Source: JABWCQ01 sp964587105
GTDB taxonomy: Bacteria > Electryoneota > RPQS01
Assembly (NCBI GenBank): GCA_964587105.1
Contig: CAZPKG010000004.1
Location: 179,941-243,940 of the forward strand
Direction of reading: 5' to 3'
Length of the DNA: 64,000 nucleotides
The notes under the pieces are model-generated. The model saw nothing but the letters and a program-made list of their open reading frames with translations, made no database searches and was not told the DNA's origin. The translations under genes and the position numbers were made by a program. How positions within the stretch are numbered: the stretch's first letter is position 1; every line of letters starts with the position of its first letter. This document shows, in pieces, positions 17,166 through 26,487 of the stretch.

Positions 17166-18494
17166 TCATATGTTGTATTCTTTGCGCCGCCTCCATAAGG
17201 TTGCCGAGTCTATCCCCAATATGCGCGCGGCGTCTTCCAACGATTTGGTCTTCGCCAAAACACTTCGAATGTGCGCTTCCTCCACGGCGCTAATTGGAAT
17301 CATACCCCCAATTTCTGCACCGCGTTTGCTCTCGCGCAGTTTCTCAGGGAGATGTTCGAGTAGGACAGTCGAACCATGGCAGAGAATCACCGCACGTTCA
17401 GTGATGTTCCTAAGTTCGCGCACGTTCCCCGTCCAGTCATGATTTTCTAAAGCCAACAATGCATCGTCCGCAAATCCGACGATCTTGCGGTGATTCTGCG
17501 CCGAAAAAAAGCTTAAGAAATGCTCGGCCATCTTTACGATATCATCGCGCCGCTCTCGCAACGGCGGAAGTGTGATTTCAAACACATTCATCCTATAATA
17601 CAGTTCCTGGCGAAAGGTCCCGGCACTCACAGCTTCTTCCAGATCGATGCTCGTCGCCGCAATAATTCGCACATCGGCCTTGCGGGTTTCTGCTTCGCCG
17701 ATTCGCTCGTATTCATGATCTTGAAGGAAGCGCAGCAATTTCGGCTGCAAAGAGAGCGGAAGGTCGGCAATTTCATCCATAAAGAGAGTGCCACCCTCTG
17801 ATGCAGCTACACGACCCTGCGCGTCCTTTATCGCTCCTGTAAAAGACCCACGTTTGTGTCCAAAAAGCTCACTTTCCAACAGATGCGTTGGAATTGCCGG
17901 GCAAGATATTGTATTAAATGGTTTGTCTGCGCGATCGCTCCACTTTCCAATCATCCTCGCAATCAGGCTCTTACCGGTCCCGCTCTCCCCACGCAATAGC
18001 ACGGTTATATTGGAACGGGCCGCCTCACGAGCGAGATTCAATGCTTGCTGCATGCCCGCATGAGCCGTTGCGAGTTCTATTTCCGGATGAAGCTGATCTA
18101 ACGTCGATTGCAGGGCTTCCACCTTCTGTTCAAGGTTTCGCAATTCACGAACTCGATGCAGTATCACCTGAATCTGCGCAGGCGTAAACGGCTTCGGAAC
18201 ATAGTCTGCTGCTCCGCGCTTCATCGCTTCAACGGCCGTCTCAATACTCGCATATGCCGTGATAATCACAATCTTCATCCAAGGTTGTGCGGCCCTCAGC
18301 TTGACGATAAGCTCCATCCCCGAATCAACGCCCAGCCGTAAGTCCACAAAAGCAAGATCAAACGACGTGCGCGACGTCTCAGCCAGAGCATCAATAACGT
18401 TGCTTACCGCGCTGACGCTATGTTCTTCTGTCTCGAGAAGAATCGTGAGGGTTTTGCGAATATTTTGTTCGTCGTCAACGATGAGAATTTGCAT
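17166..18494 (-). CDS. NtrC-family sigma54-dependent response regulator
   Basis: 442 residues in three domains. The receiver has the acidic pair D7/D8, phospho-acceptor Asp51 in FVDLRLG and Lys101. The AAA+ domain has Walker A GESGTGKS (169-176), the sigma54 contact loop GSFTGA (216-221, Ser replacing the usual Ala of GAFTGA) and Walker B GGTLFMDEIADLP. The C-terminal Fis-type helix-turn-helix is SLEDAARILGIDSATLWRRRKEY. It is the first gene of the kdp island. Kdp systems normally use the OmpR-type KdpE, so control by a sigma54 activator is unusual. Regulation of kdp by this protein is inferred from position. Confidence 0.92.
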   Translation of the reverse strand: MQILIVDDEQNIRKTLTILLETEEHSVSAVSNVIDALAETSRTSFDLAFVDLRLGVDSGMELIVKLRAAQPWMKIVIITAYASIETAVEAMKRGAADYVPKPFTPAQIQVILHRVRELRNLEQKVEALQSTLDQLHPEIELATAHAGMQQALNLAREAARSNITVLLRGESGTGKSLIARMIGKWSDRADKPFNTISCPAIPTHLLESELFGHKRGSFTGAIKDAQGRVAASEGGTLFMDEIADLPLSLQPKLLRFLQDHEYERIGEAETRKADVRIIAATSIDLEEAVSAGTFRQELYYRMNVFEITLPPLRERRDDIVKMAEHFLSFFSAQNHRKIVGFADDALLALENHDWTGNVRELRNITERAVILCHGSTVLLEHLPEKLRESKRGAEIGGMIPISAVEEAHIRSVLAKTKSLEDAARILGIDSATLWRRRKEYNI

Positions 18495-18575
18495 GACTGT
18501 TGTCGTAGGGGTTTGTACTCCGGAATATAACGAATTTCTGCGAATACATCCTCGAAGGCTCGATCGAACAACAAA

Positions 18576-18609
18576 ACACCCTTGCTAAGTTCATGCTTAA
18601 CAAGGGTGT
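18576..18609 (-). terminator. ssrA-type terminator hairpin beside att B
   Basis: ACACCCTTG, one unpaired base, TAAG, 6-nt loop, CTTA, one base, CAAGGGTGT; on the minus strand a TTTTGTTGTT run follows. It is 4 nt from core B. Near-identical hairpins lie beside cores C and D, as expected for the natural terminator of ssrA carried by each island. Confidence 0.85.
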
Positions 18610-18613
18610 AATA

Positions 18614-18634
18614 GTGGAGACGGCGGGAATCGAA
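18614..18634 (-). repeat. att core B: copy of tmRNA (ssrA) 3' end
   Basis: A 21-bp core identical to copies C and D. It has the hairpin terminator on its left. On its right there is no TTAGCAC arm block; a different sequence follows, including an AGAGCC/GGCTCT pair and the ACAGGACA repeats at 18751. Confidence 0.82.
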
Positions 18635-18750
18635 AGAGCCGTCGCATTTCGAACATGCCTTGTAAGACAACTATAATCAACAAGTAAGCTACCTGCGTGG
18701 CTCTTCTCGATTAACTGTTAAGTCTATATTTTAGCATCGAACAGCAACCG

Positions 18751-18772
18751 AAAACAGGACAAAAACAGGACA
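18751..18772. repeat. Tandem ACAGGACA arm repeats, left end of metal island
   Basis: Two adjoining copies of the 11-mer AAAACAGGACA. The 15-mer ACAGGACAAAAACAG within it recurs in inverted orientation at 26439-26458, at the other end of the same island. The rest of 18635-18869 holds no gene that can be supported. Confidence 0.65.
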
Positions 18773-18869
18773 GTGAAATTAGGGGTGCATGGGGACAAAG
18801 TTACCCGGGGGGTCGCAAGGGCCGTAAGGCATAACCAGGGATATTTGTGCTGTGATTAGATCTCCAAGT

Positions 18870-19775
18870 TCACTCCTTGAGAGTTGTTGGTGCGCTCGAT
18901 TTCTCAATCTGCACAGTACAATGCTCGATGCCGAATTGACATCGGAACAAACTTAACGCAGCCTCGAGAATCAAGTGCGGTTCGGTTCCTTCATCGCAAA
19001 TGAGGTGCACCGTCAACACGGGTTCGCCGCTCGCAATCTGCCAGACATGGAGGTCGTGAAACCCCGTTACATTCGGTAACCGTTCAATTTCGTATCCAAT
19101 CTCTTGAAGATTCCATGCCACGGGAGTTCCTTCAAGCAGAATATGGATTGACTCCCAAACGAGTTTCCACGTGCTAAACAGAATGAGGATTCCAATAAGG
19201 ATGGATACAACGGGATCAATCCAATACCCTACACCGGCGAGCACTGCTAACCCGGCAGCGATAACACTAATCGATCCAGCTCCGTCAGCTACTAAGTGCA
19301 GAAAGGCCGAGCGGACATTGAGATCGTCATGTCGGTGCTTAGACAACATCCAAGCGCTTCCGAGGTTCGCGAGTAGCCCGAGGACCGCTACGGGTAGCAT
19401 CACCTTTGCATCCACTGGCTGCGGATTTCCAATTCGTTGAAAAGCTGCATACATGATGAAACCCACAACACCCCAGAGTACAAGGCCGTTCAGCAAACCA
19501 GACAGTACTTCTAAGCGGCCCATTCCATAAGTCTTACTCATGGTTGGAGGACGAGCGGAAATGTGTGCAACCCACAAAGCCGCACTCAGCGCGACAACAT
19601 CCGAAAGCATGTGTCCGGCATCGGCCAGCAACGCCAGCGATCCGCTAATCCAACCTCCAACGAGCTCAATTAGGAGAAAGGTGCCATTGAAGATCAGCGC
19701 CCATCGCAGCGCCCGGATCTTGTTGTAGCGATCCGGAGCGCGCGCGTGGAGTTCATTGTGGAGGATACTAACCAT
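18870..19775 (-). CDS. Cation diffusion facilitator (CzcD/ZitB-type metal efflux)
   Basis: A 301-residue inner-membrane Zn/Co/Cd-type efflux protein of the CDF family. Six helices are predicted. The metal-site motifs are LLADAGHMLSDV in helix 2 and LHLVADGAGSI in helix 5 (HxxxD pairs). The cytoplasmic domain contains GFHDLHVWQIASGEPVLTVHL. An upstream in-frame start (19808) exists, but the ATG at 19775 overlaps the cusA-like stop by 8 nt and has GGAG before it, so it was chosen. It is the last gene of the metal operon. Confidence 0.93.
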   Translation of the reverse strand: MVSILHNELHARAPDRYNKIRALRWALIFNGTFLLIELVGGWISGSLALLADAGHMLSDVVALSAALWVAHISARPPTMSKTYGMGRLEVLSGLLNGLVLWGVVGFIMYAAFQRIGNPQPVDAKVMLPVAVLGLLANLGSAWMLSKHRHDDLNVRSAFLHLVADGAGSISVIAAGLAVLAGVGYWIDPVVSILIGILILFSTWKLVWESIHILLEGTPVAWNLQEIGYEIERLPNVTGFHDLHVWQIASGEPVLTVHLICDEGTEPHLILEAALSLFRCQFGIEHCTVQIEKSSAPTTLKE

Positions 19776-22700
19776 GATGCCGGTGCTCCGCTTCGACGAC
19801 TTCCTCAAGAATGGACTCCTCAGCCTTTCGCTTGGCTCCGAATTTCCAATATAAGGCGGGTAGAACGACCATGTTAAGCGCTGTTGATGTCAGAAGACCG
19901 CCCAAAATGACAATTGCCATCGGCGTCTGAATCTCCTTACCTGGTTGCCCGCCACCCAATGCTAATGGAAGCAGTGCTAATCCGGCGCAAAGAGCCGTCA
20001 TTAGAATGGGGTTCATTCGCTCCATACTGCCACGGATGATCGCGCTACGGGCGGACATCCCCTCCTTGTCAATCAGATCATGGAAATGGGCAATCATCAG
20101 AATACCGTTTCTGGCTGCAATTCCGAACAATGTCACAAAGCCAACCAACGCCGCAATGGAGACAATACCGCTGGTGAACTTGATGGCGAACACCCCGCCG
20201 ATTAGCGCAAGTGGCAGGTTGACCATGACCAGAAATGCATCACGAAACGTTCCGAACTCCATGTAGAGTAGAACGAGAATTGCACCCAACGACAGGAGTG
20301 AAAGCAACAGGATGACTCGACTCGCGGCCTCCGCGCTTTCGAACTGTCCGCCGTACGAAATGAAGTATCCGTCGGGCATCTTCACATTTGCCGATACCTT
20401 CGTTCTAACCTCTTCGACCACGCTTCCAAGATCGCGTCCTGCGATATTCGACTGCACCACGATCTTTCGACTTACATTTTCTCTGCTGATCGAGTTTGGT
20501 CCGCTTGAGCGATACACTGTTGCCATCTCATTCAGCGGCACTTGCGGCCCCGCCGGTGTCGCGAAGAGACTGGTGCGAATCAGTTCGTCATCCTTCCGTG
20601 CGTCTTCAGGAAATCTAACAACAAGATCAAAGGGAAGCTGGCCTTCCAATACCTGTCCCACAACCTCGCCGTTGAATGCCGTCTCAATGTTCTCAGCGAG
20701 ATCGGCGACTTGCACACCATAGACCGCCATCGCATCGCGGTTCATCTCGACGCGAAGTTGGGGCACGTCCACCTGAGGCTCTACGGCCAAGTCCACCAGA
20801 CCATCGACAGTCTGCATTTGCGCCTTTACTTGTTGGGCAATATTCCGAAGCTCATAGAGGTTGCTTCCGAATATCTTTACGGCCAGCGCGGCCTGCGTTC
20901 CGCTCAGCATGTGATCAATCCGGTGCGAAAGCGGCTGACCGATACTGATGATAGCGCCGGGTACGTCGGTAAGCAATTCTCGCAGCTCATGGAAGACTTC
21001 TTCCTTGCGGAATCCCTCCGGACTGAGCCGGACCTCCAGTTCAGTTTGATTGCTTCCGAAGGCATGTTCATCCAACTCGCCTCGGCCCGTTCGTCTGGCC
21101 ACCGACAGCACCGCAGGATGTGTCATTAACTTTTGCTCAACCAATTCTCCAATATCTGTAGATTCCTGCAGCGACGTTCCCGGTGGTGTGATGCAGATCA
21201 CTGTGGCGGATCCTTCGTTAAACTCAGGCAGGAACGATCGGCCCAACTGAGTGTACACGACAAGAGTTATCGCGATTAAGCCCGCAGAAAACGCGATGAC
21301 CCAGTTGCCTCGTTTTAGAGCCCATTCCAAAGCTGGCCGGTAGCCCGTCTTAAGTTTACGTACAACCCATGTTTCGTGATGTGCTGACTTCTGCTTCAAT
21401 GCGGGCAGCAGGTAGAGGCTGAGTGCCGGTACGATAGTTACTGCAACCATGAGTGAAGCGAACACCGCGATCACGAAGGCAAAACCAAGCGGCAACAGCA
21501 ATCGGCCTTCAATGCCTGACATGAAGAACAGTGGCGCAAATACGGCGATAATAATGAACGTTGCAACAACCATTGGCTGCCGTATTTCGTTGGATGCCGC
21601 GAAAATGACTATCAATGATGGCCGCTGCTTTTCCTCCGGTAATGCCTTGTTCTCTCGGAGTCTCCTAAAGACGTTTTCCACGTAGATGATGGCGTCGTCA
21701 ACCAGCACGCCAACAGCGATAGCCATTCCTCCAAGCGTCATAGTGTTCACGGTCAACCCCAACCAGTACATCGCAAGTATTGCGATAATCAACGACAAAG
21801 GAATAGAAACCAGACTGATGAATGTCGTGCGCATGTTTGCTAGGAAGAGGAGCAGGATAATCGTAACCAATATCGCCCCGTCACGCAGTGCTTCAACGAC
21901 ATTATGGATACTCACATCGATGAAGTCCGCTTGCCGGAATACATGATTGTTGAGTTCCACGTCAGCTGGTAGTATCGGTTTCATTTCCTCGATCAATGCG
22001 TCGAGTCGCTCTGTGAGTTCCAGCGTGTTGGCATTAGGTTGCTTCTGAATGGACAGGACAACCGCATCGCGGCCGCTGATCGAAGATGTTCCGAGCACGG
22101 TTCCAGAACCGACCTTGACATCAGCCACGTTCTCGACAAGTACCGGACTTCCATCCCGAACTGTCACCACAGCTCGCTTTAAGTCTTCAAGCTCTTCAAT
22201 TCTCCCAAGTCCGCGTATCAGGTATTCGTTTCCACTTGCCACAAAAAAACCACCTGTCGAATTCAAATTTGCCTTGCTCACGGCTTCCTTAAGCTCTTCC
22301 AGGCTGATCTGGTAGGCGGCTAATCTCTCCGGGCTTGCAAGGACTTGATACTGCTTCCGTTCACCGCCAATTGCGATGACTTGCGAGACTCCCGATATGG
22401 CAAGCAATCGCCTTCTCAAGATATTGTCTGCGAAGGACCGCAATTCCATCGCTGGCAGCGAATCACTCGACACCCCAACGAGCATGATCTCACCCATCAG
22501 AGAGGAAACAGGAGCCATCATGGGCGGATCCATTCCCGGTGGCAACAGGCTGAGAACCGATTGCAGTTTCTCCGCCACGATTTGTCTTGCTTGGAACACA
22601 TCCGTGCCCCATTCGAATTCAATCCAAATAACAGCAAGGCCGGTGGCGAGCGACGAGCGCACGCGGCGAACTCCGGACGCACCATTCATGGCCGTTTCAA

Positions 22701-22905
22701 TTGGGAAGGCAACCAATGTCTCCACTTCTTCAGGCGCCATGCCGTGTGCGTCTGCAAGGATGGTCACGGTTGATGCCGTTAAGTCGGGGAAGACATCAAC
22801 AGGCAATCTGAAGGTTACAAAATAACCCAAGAACAGAATCAGCACTGAAGCGAGCACAACGATGAAGCGATTCTCGAGCGAGAACCTGATTATCTTTTCA
22901 AACAT
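19768..22905 (-). CDS. Heavy-metal RND efflux pump, inner-membrane subunit (CusA/CzcA-like)
   Basis: 1045 residues, the usual length of HME-RND transporters. It expels metal ions from cytoplasm or periplasm with the MFP and outer-membrane channel encoded upstream. Family features are the N-terminal FSLENRFIVVLASVLILFLGYF, FPIETAMNGASGVRRVRS, the helix-4 proton-relay stretch GGMAIAVGVLVDDAIIYVENV, and GRGELDEHAFGSNQTELEV. The C-terminus is His-rich (EAEHRHHG), which may bind metal. The substrate (Cu/Ag or Zn/Co/Cd) is not certain. It lies 11 nt after the MFP gene. Confidence 0.95.
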   Translation of the reverse strand: MFEKIIRFSLENRFIVVLASVLILFLGYFVTFRLPVDVFPDLTASTVTILADAHGMAPEEVETLVAFPIETAMNGASGVRRVRSSLATGLAVIWIEFEWGTDVFQARQIVAEKLQSVLSLLPPGMDPPMMAPVSSLMGEIMLVGVSSDSLPAMELRSFADNILRRRLLAISGVSQVIAIGGERKQYQVLASPERLAAYQISLEELKEAVSKANLNSTGGFFVASGNEYLIRGLGRIEELEDLKRAVVTVRDGSPVLVENVADVKVGSGTVLGTSSISGRDAVVLSIQKQPNANTLELTERLDALIEEMKPILPADVELNNHVFRQADFIDVSIHNVVEALRDGAILVTIILLLFLANMRTTFISLVSIPLSLIIAILAMYWLGLTVNTMTLGGMAIAVGVLVDDAIIYVENVFRRLRENKALPEEKQRPSLIVIFAASNEIRQPMVVATFIIIAVFAPLFFMSGIEGRLLLPLGFAFVIAVFASLMVAVTIVPALSLYLLPALKQKSAHHETWVVRKLKTGYRPALEWALKRGNWVIAFSAGLIAITLVVYTQLGRSFLPEFNEGSATVICITPPGTSLQESTDIGELVEQKLMTHPAVLSVARRTGRGELDEHAFGSNQTELEVRLSPEGFRKEEVFHELRELLTDVPGAIISIGQPLSHRIDHMLSGTQAALAVKIFGSNLYELRNIAQQVKAQMQTVDGLVDLAVEPQVDVPQLRVEMNRDAMAVYGVQVADLAENIETAFNGEVVGQVLEGQLPFDLVVRFPEDARKDDELIRTSLFATPAGPQVPLNEMATVYRSSGPNSISRENVSRKIVVQSNIAGRDLGSVVEEVRTKVSANVKMPDGYFISYGGQFESAEAASRVILLLSLLSLGAILVLLYMEFGTFRDAFLVMVNLPLALIGGVFAIKFTSGIVSIAALVGFVTLFGIAARNGILMIAHFHDLIDKEGMSARSAIIRGSMERMNPILMTALCAGLALLPLALGGGQPGKEIQTPMAIVILGGLLTSTALNMVVLPALYWKFGAKRKAEESILEEVVEAEHRHHG

Positions 22906-22916
22906 TGATTTGCTCC

Positions 22917-24578
22917 TTAGTGTCCGTGACCGGCATGACCTGCATCGGCGGCGCTAATCTTCAATGATGCAAGTCGGACCTTGTATGCACCAATGCTCAC
23001 AACACGCTCGCTTGCATTTAGCCCGCTAATGACTTCGACGTATCCTTCATCCTTTGCGCCAGTCTCCACAACTCGTCGGGCAAACTCCTCTCCTCCGACC
23101 TGTACATAGACTACAGATGTACCATCCTCATCGAGAACTGACGATTCGGGAACCGCCAGTGCTTCCCGCGACGATCGGGTCTTTAGATACACCTGCGCAT
23201 AGCTGCCGGGGCGGAAAAGCGAATTAGAGTTATTGAGTTCGAAAATCACTGGAACGCGTCGCGTCACCGGATCAAGCAAAGTACTCACGGTGACAAGTCT
23301 GCCTCCAAGACTGGACACCCGGTAGATCTCGTTGGAACCACTCAAGGAAAATGTGGCATCGTCCACTTGATCCAGTCGGTCGGATTCTGAAACCGGGACT
23401 TGTACTTCCAGCCAAATCCGAGATGGATTAATGATGTTGAAGAGATGCTCCCCCATCACAACGTGCTGACCATAACGCAAATGAATGTCCGTGATTACTC
23501 CACTGGCCGGAGCACGCAGGTGAAAGTGCTCTCCTTCAGAGAGCATCTCGTCTATGTCTGAGTCCAGTCCGCCAAGCGTGCCTCTTACGCGACTTCGCTT
23601 ATTCTCCAAGTCCAGTCTGGCTTCTTCCTTGCGTTTAGCCGAAACCGCTCCTTCATCCGCGAGCCGGCTGACTCGCTCGTACTCAGCCTTAGCCAGCCTG
23701 TAATCATTCAGCAACTGCGTCCATCCACTTTCCGGGCCGCCTGACGGTGCAACGCGAGCCAGCACTTCGCCTTTGGAAACTTGCTGCCCCGGCCGAACGA
23801 TTCCGTGTTGAGGATCCGGCACTAAGACTCCGTCAAACGGAGCAAATACTTCCGCTTCACCGACACCTGCCGCCTTGATTTCGCCAAGTGCACGAATATT
23901 GTCAGATATGGTTCGACGTTCAACAGGGCGAGATGCAAACTCAACCTGCCATTGCTGCTCTTTTAGAAAATTCACAATCTCTTCGGAAGATCCATTTGCA
24001 GAGCCTTCGTGCCCGGATGATTCGGCGTGTGCTTCACCATCGTCGTGGCCATGCTCTTCACCTTCCGCATGAGCTGCATGATCGTGACCGGCGTGAGCTT
24101 CACCTTCTGTAGCAAACACGTCAACGTCGTCGAAAACGACACGCTGGATGCGCCCCTCTCGTGTCAGACTAAATACCATCTGATACTCACCTGCGGCGGG
24201 AGCTGTTACATCTAAGTCAAATATTCCCGGACGCGCGGGGCCGGCGGCATCCGCTCTTTGCACTTCCCGATCACGTTGCATGAATTGCAAAGTCAGTGAA
24301 CCGGCTCCGACTGGCTTGTTTGTGGCCAAGTCCGTGACATGCGCCAGCACTTCTGTTTCCTGCCCGCCGAGCATTTTCGTCAACTCGACGAAGACTTCAA
24401 GGCTATCTTGCCACACCGTGAAGGACAGCGCCTCGTCGCCGTGAGCATGACCAGCGTGCTCTGCACCGCTCTCTTCGTTGTGGACATTCTGATCGGTGTC
24501 TGTCTTGGACTTACAGCCGAAAATTACAAGCGTGGCTACTAATGACGACACCGTGATCAATGAAGGGTATTTTTTCAT
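22917..24578 (-). CDS. Membrane fusion (periplasmic adaptor) protein of metal RND pump, lipoprotein with His-rich insert
   Basis: 553 residues, longer than a typical CusB (about 407). The start is a lipoprotein signal (LVATLVIFGC, Cys22). Then comes an N-terminal extra domain with His clusters (HAGHAHGD and, around residues 160-205, HAGHDHAAHAEGEEHGHDDGE). The HlyD-type core follows: hairpin, barrel-sandwich (GVLVPDPQHGIVRPGQQVSKGEVLARV) and beta-barrel. It ends HAGHGH. The His clusters suggest direct periplasmic metal capture. It sits between the OMF and RND genes with 2 and 11 nt gaps. Confidence 0.93.
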   Translation of the reverse strand: MKKYPSLITVSSLVATLVIFGCKSKTDTDQNVHNEESGAEHAGHAHGDEALSFTVWQDSLEVFVELTKMLGGQETEVLAHVTDLATNKPVGAGSLTLQFMQRDREVQRADAAGPARPGIFDLDVTAPAAGEYQMVFSLTREGRIQRVVFDDVDVFATEGEAHAGHDHAAHAEGEEHGHDDGEAHAESSGHEGSANGSSEEIVNFLKEQQWQVEFASRPVERRTISDNIRALGEIKAAGVGEAEVFAPFDGVLVPDPQHGIVRPGQQVSKGEVLARVAPSGGPESGWTQLLNDYRLAKAEYERVSRLADEGAVSAKRKEEARLDLENKRSRVRGTLGGLDSDIDEMLSEGEHFHLRAPASGVITDIHLRYGQHVVMGEHLFNIINPSRIWLEVQVPVSESDRLDQVDDATFSLSGSNEIYRVSSLGGRLVTVSTLLDPVTRRVPVIFELNNSNSLFRPGSYAQVYLKTRSSREALAVPESSVLDEDGTSVVYVQVGGEEFARRVVETGAKDEGYVEVISGLNASERVVSIGAYKVRLASLKISAADAGHAGHGH

Positions 24579-24580
24579 GG

Positions 24581-25825
24581 TTAGTTCTCCAGGGGTTCAA
24601 GACCAGCCACCCGGCGCATTTCGGCGCGGGCCAGGGCCAGTGAGTTTCTCAATCTTAGAGCTGCATCCTGTGCCTCGATGCCGGTACGCAACGCATCCAC
24701 CAATTCCAGCGCACTCATCTCGCCCTCCAAGTACAACCGCACTCCACGCTGCATGTTAACGTTGGCGCTGTCTTCCAGCGAGCCATTCAATGAGAAGTTT
24801 ATCTGCTCGGCAAGCTGAAGTTGTCTGAAAGCTGATCGAACTTGCTGTTCCACAAGTTGTCGCTGACTCCTGTGCTGAATCTCGGCCTGCGCAAGCTCCG
24901 ATCTTGCGACATTTGTTTCGCTTCTACGTTGGCCCCACAATGGGATTTCCAGCTCGCCTTCCACATAGAGTCCGCCGGGACCGGGATCCATAGTCTTGTC
25001 GCCAATTCCAAAACTCATGTCCGGAAATTGACTCCAGCGTGCTTGACTAAGGGCCTTTTGTGCGGCACCGAGTGACTTTTCAGAACGGACGAGTTCTGCT
25101 CGATGTTGTAGCGCATAGCTCACCGCTTCGTCTTCAGATTTGAACAAAGTTGACGGCGGTTCAGTAAGCTCTATCGTCTGAAAACTCTCAGGCGAAAGCC
25201 CCGTCAAGTGAATCAATTCGGACAGGGCGTTCGCAACCTCTTGCTGGAGCTCCTGTTTGTGATTCTGAAGCTGTATCTTCTCCAACACGAATCTCTGCTC
25301 ATCGTAAGGGGCGATGTCTCCAAGTTCGCGACGAGCTGCGGTCGCTTTCGACAGATGCTCTGACTGCATCAGCACGCTATCCATTAGTTCGCTTTGACGT
25401 TGGAAGCGATCGTATTCATAAGCTTGAGTCAGCACTCGTACAATGAGCTCGCGCTTCGCTTCGACATATTCGGCCTGAGCCGCTTCATAAGCTGACTTGG
25501 TCGAACCACGCTTTGATGCCTGTGACCAGAGAAAGCCCAGGCTCTGCCGCACTCCTATGATGCGCTCGGTAGTTCCGGCGTTATCATTCAGGGATTCTTG
25601 CGATCCGAACATTGAGGGATTGGGGAAAGCTCTGCTGCCCGTGTATGCTGAACGGGCACGAGATAAATTCGTTTGTGCCTCGGCCAATACGGGTGATGTA
25701 GAGTCGAGAGATGCGATTATCTGCTGAAGCGATAGTGCATGGGGTTGTGCAGCGGAAGGTGAGAAAGGGACTGTAACAAAAAACGCTCCAAGCAGGAGCG
25801 TCAACCAAGTTAGTTGAGATGGCAT
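24581..25825 (-). CDS. Outer-membrane efflux protein of TolC/CusC family
   Basis: 414 residues with a signal peptide (LLLGAFFVTVPFSPSAAQ) followed by two OEP repeats rich in long amphipathic helices with AxxN/LxxR heptads. It forms the outer-membrane exit channel for the RND pump encoded next. Its place in the order OMF-MFP-RND-CDF gives the function. Confidence 0.92.
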   Translation of the reverse strand: MPSQLTWLTLLLGAFFVTVPFSPSAAQPHALSLQQIIASLDSTSPVLAEAQTNLSRARSAYTGSRAFPNPSMFGSQESLNDNAGTTERIIGVRQSLGFLWSQASKRGSTKSAYEAAQAEYVEAKRELIVRVLTQAYEYDRFQRQSELMDSVLMQSEHLSKATAARRELGDIAPYDEQRFVLEKIQLQNHKQELQQEVANALSELIHLTGLSPESFQTIELTEPPSTLFKSEDEAVSYALQHRAELVRSEKSLGAAQKALSQARWSQFPDMSFGIGDKTMDPGPGGLYVEGELEIPLWGQRRSETNVARSELAQAEIQHRSQRQLVEQQVRSAFRQLQLAEQINFSLNGSLEDSANVNMQRGVRLYLEGEMSALELVDALRTGIEAQDAALRLRNSLALARAEMRRVAGLEPLEN

Positions 25826-25892
25826 TCCTGTACTCCAAGTTCACATGAGTGTTAGCGCACCTTTTGAGGCGCGGAGTCATCCTATGGGTGAA

Positions 25893-26225
25893 TCAGGAGA
25901 ACAGTCGAGGAGGGCGTTCTATGGCAAGTAGGAAGGTCTCTAAGGTAGGGTTAACGTGGAAGTGCTCAGCCTTTGACACGGGCAAGTGGTGAGCATCATG
26001 CGATGTTGTTAAGACGCCAATTACGACAGTGTGGCAAAAGCAGCCGCATTTGCAGTCATCGTGTTCTCCGCCTGCAGTCGATGAGGAGTGCTCATGCCCA
26101 TCCTCGCAATCATGACCCATCGTCCGAACCAGCGGCGACGCGATGATTAGCAAGCTGAAGACGGTAAGACTGATGATTAGAAGTTGACTTTTCACAATAT
26201 GGACGGCATGTATACCCTTGAGCAT
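25893..26225 (-). CDS. Small exported Cys/His-rich protein (CzcI/DUF2946-like), first gene of metal operon
   Basis: 110 residues: one N-terminal helix (VKSQLLIISLTVFSLLIIASPL), then a metal-ligand-rich part (HDCEDGHEHSS, HDDCKCGCFCHT, HDAHHLP, EHFHV) and a tail ERPPRLFS, similar to the ERPP ending of small CopL/DUF2946/CzcI-like proteins found first in metal-efflux operons. It probably buffers or senses periplasmic metal. The start is uncertain: a longer frame begins at 26291, while the promoter at 26234-26262 would put the transcript start near 26227. The GTG at 26195 would give a cleaner signal peptide. Confidence 0.65.
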   Translation of the reverse strand: MLKGIHAVHIVKSQLLIISLTVFSLLIIASPLVRTMGHDCEDGHEHSSSTAGGEHDDCKCGCFCHTVVIGVLTTSHDAHHLPVSKAEHFHVNPTLETFLLAIERPPRLFS

Positions 26226-26233
26226 CAAACTGC

Positions 26234-26262
26234 AATATACGCCTTTTTGTTCCGTGAAACAA
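26234..26262 (-). promoter_or_regulatory. Candidate sigma70-type promoter of metal operon
   Basis: On the minus strand TTGTTT, 17 nt, TATATT. It lies directly before the Cys/His-rich gene. No clear operator dyad was recognised. Confidence 0.45.
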
Positions 26263-26438
26263 TAACTGGGCCGGGATAACACCTGACACATAAGCCACGT
26301 CTACCTATCGGTCTACCGTCCTCATCTGATAGAGACGGCGGGATGTTTTCTCGCGTTCGCTACAGAAATCACTCGCCATAACTATATATATTACATTGCT
26401 ATAACTCTTAGCTTCTGTCCGGTCTTTCGATCGATGTA

Positions 26439-26458
26439 CTGTTTTTGTCCTGTAAAAT
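26439..26458. repeat. Inverted ACAGGACA arm repeat, right end of metal island
   Basis: The minus strand contains ACAGGACAAAAACAG, a 15-bp identical match in opposite orientation to the repeat at 18751-18772. The pair brackets the metal-efflux operon. Confidence 0.6.
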
Positions 26459-26487
26459 TTGTCACTATTTGCTGCCAGATAACAAAA

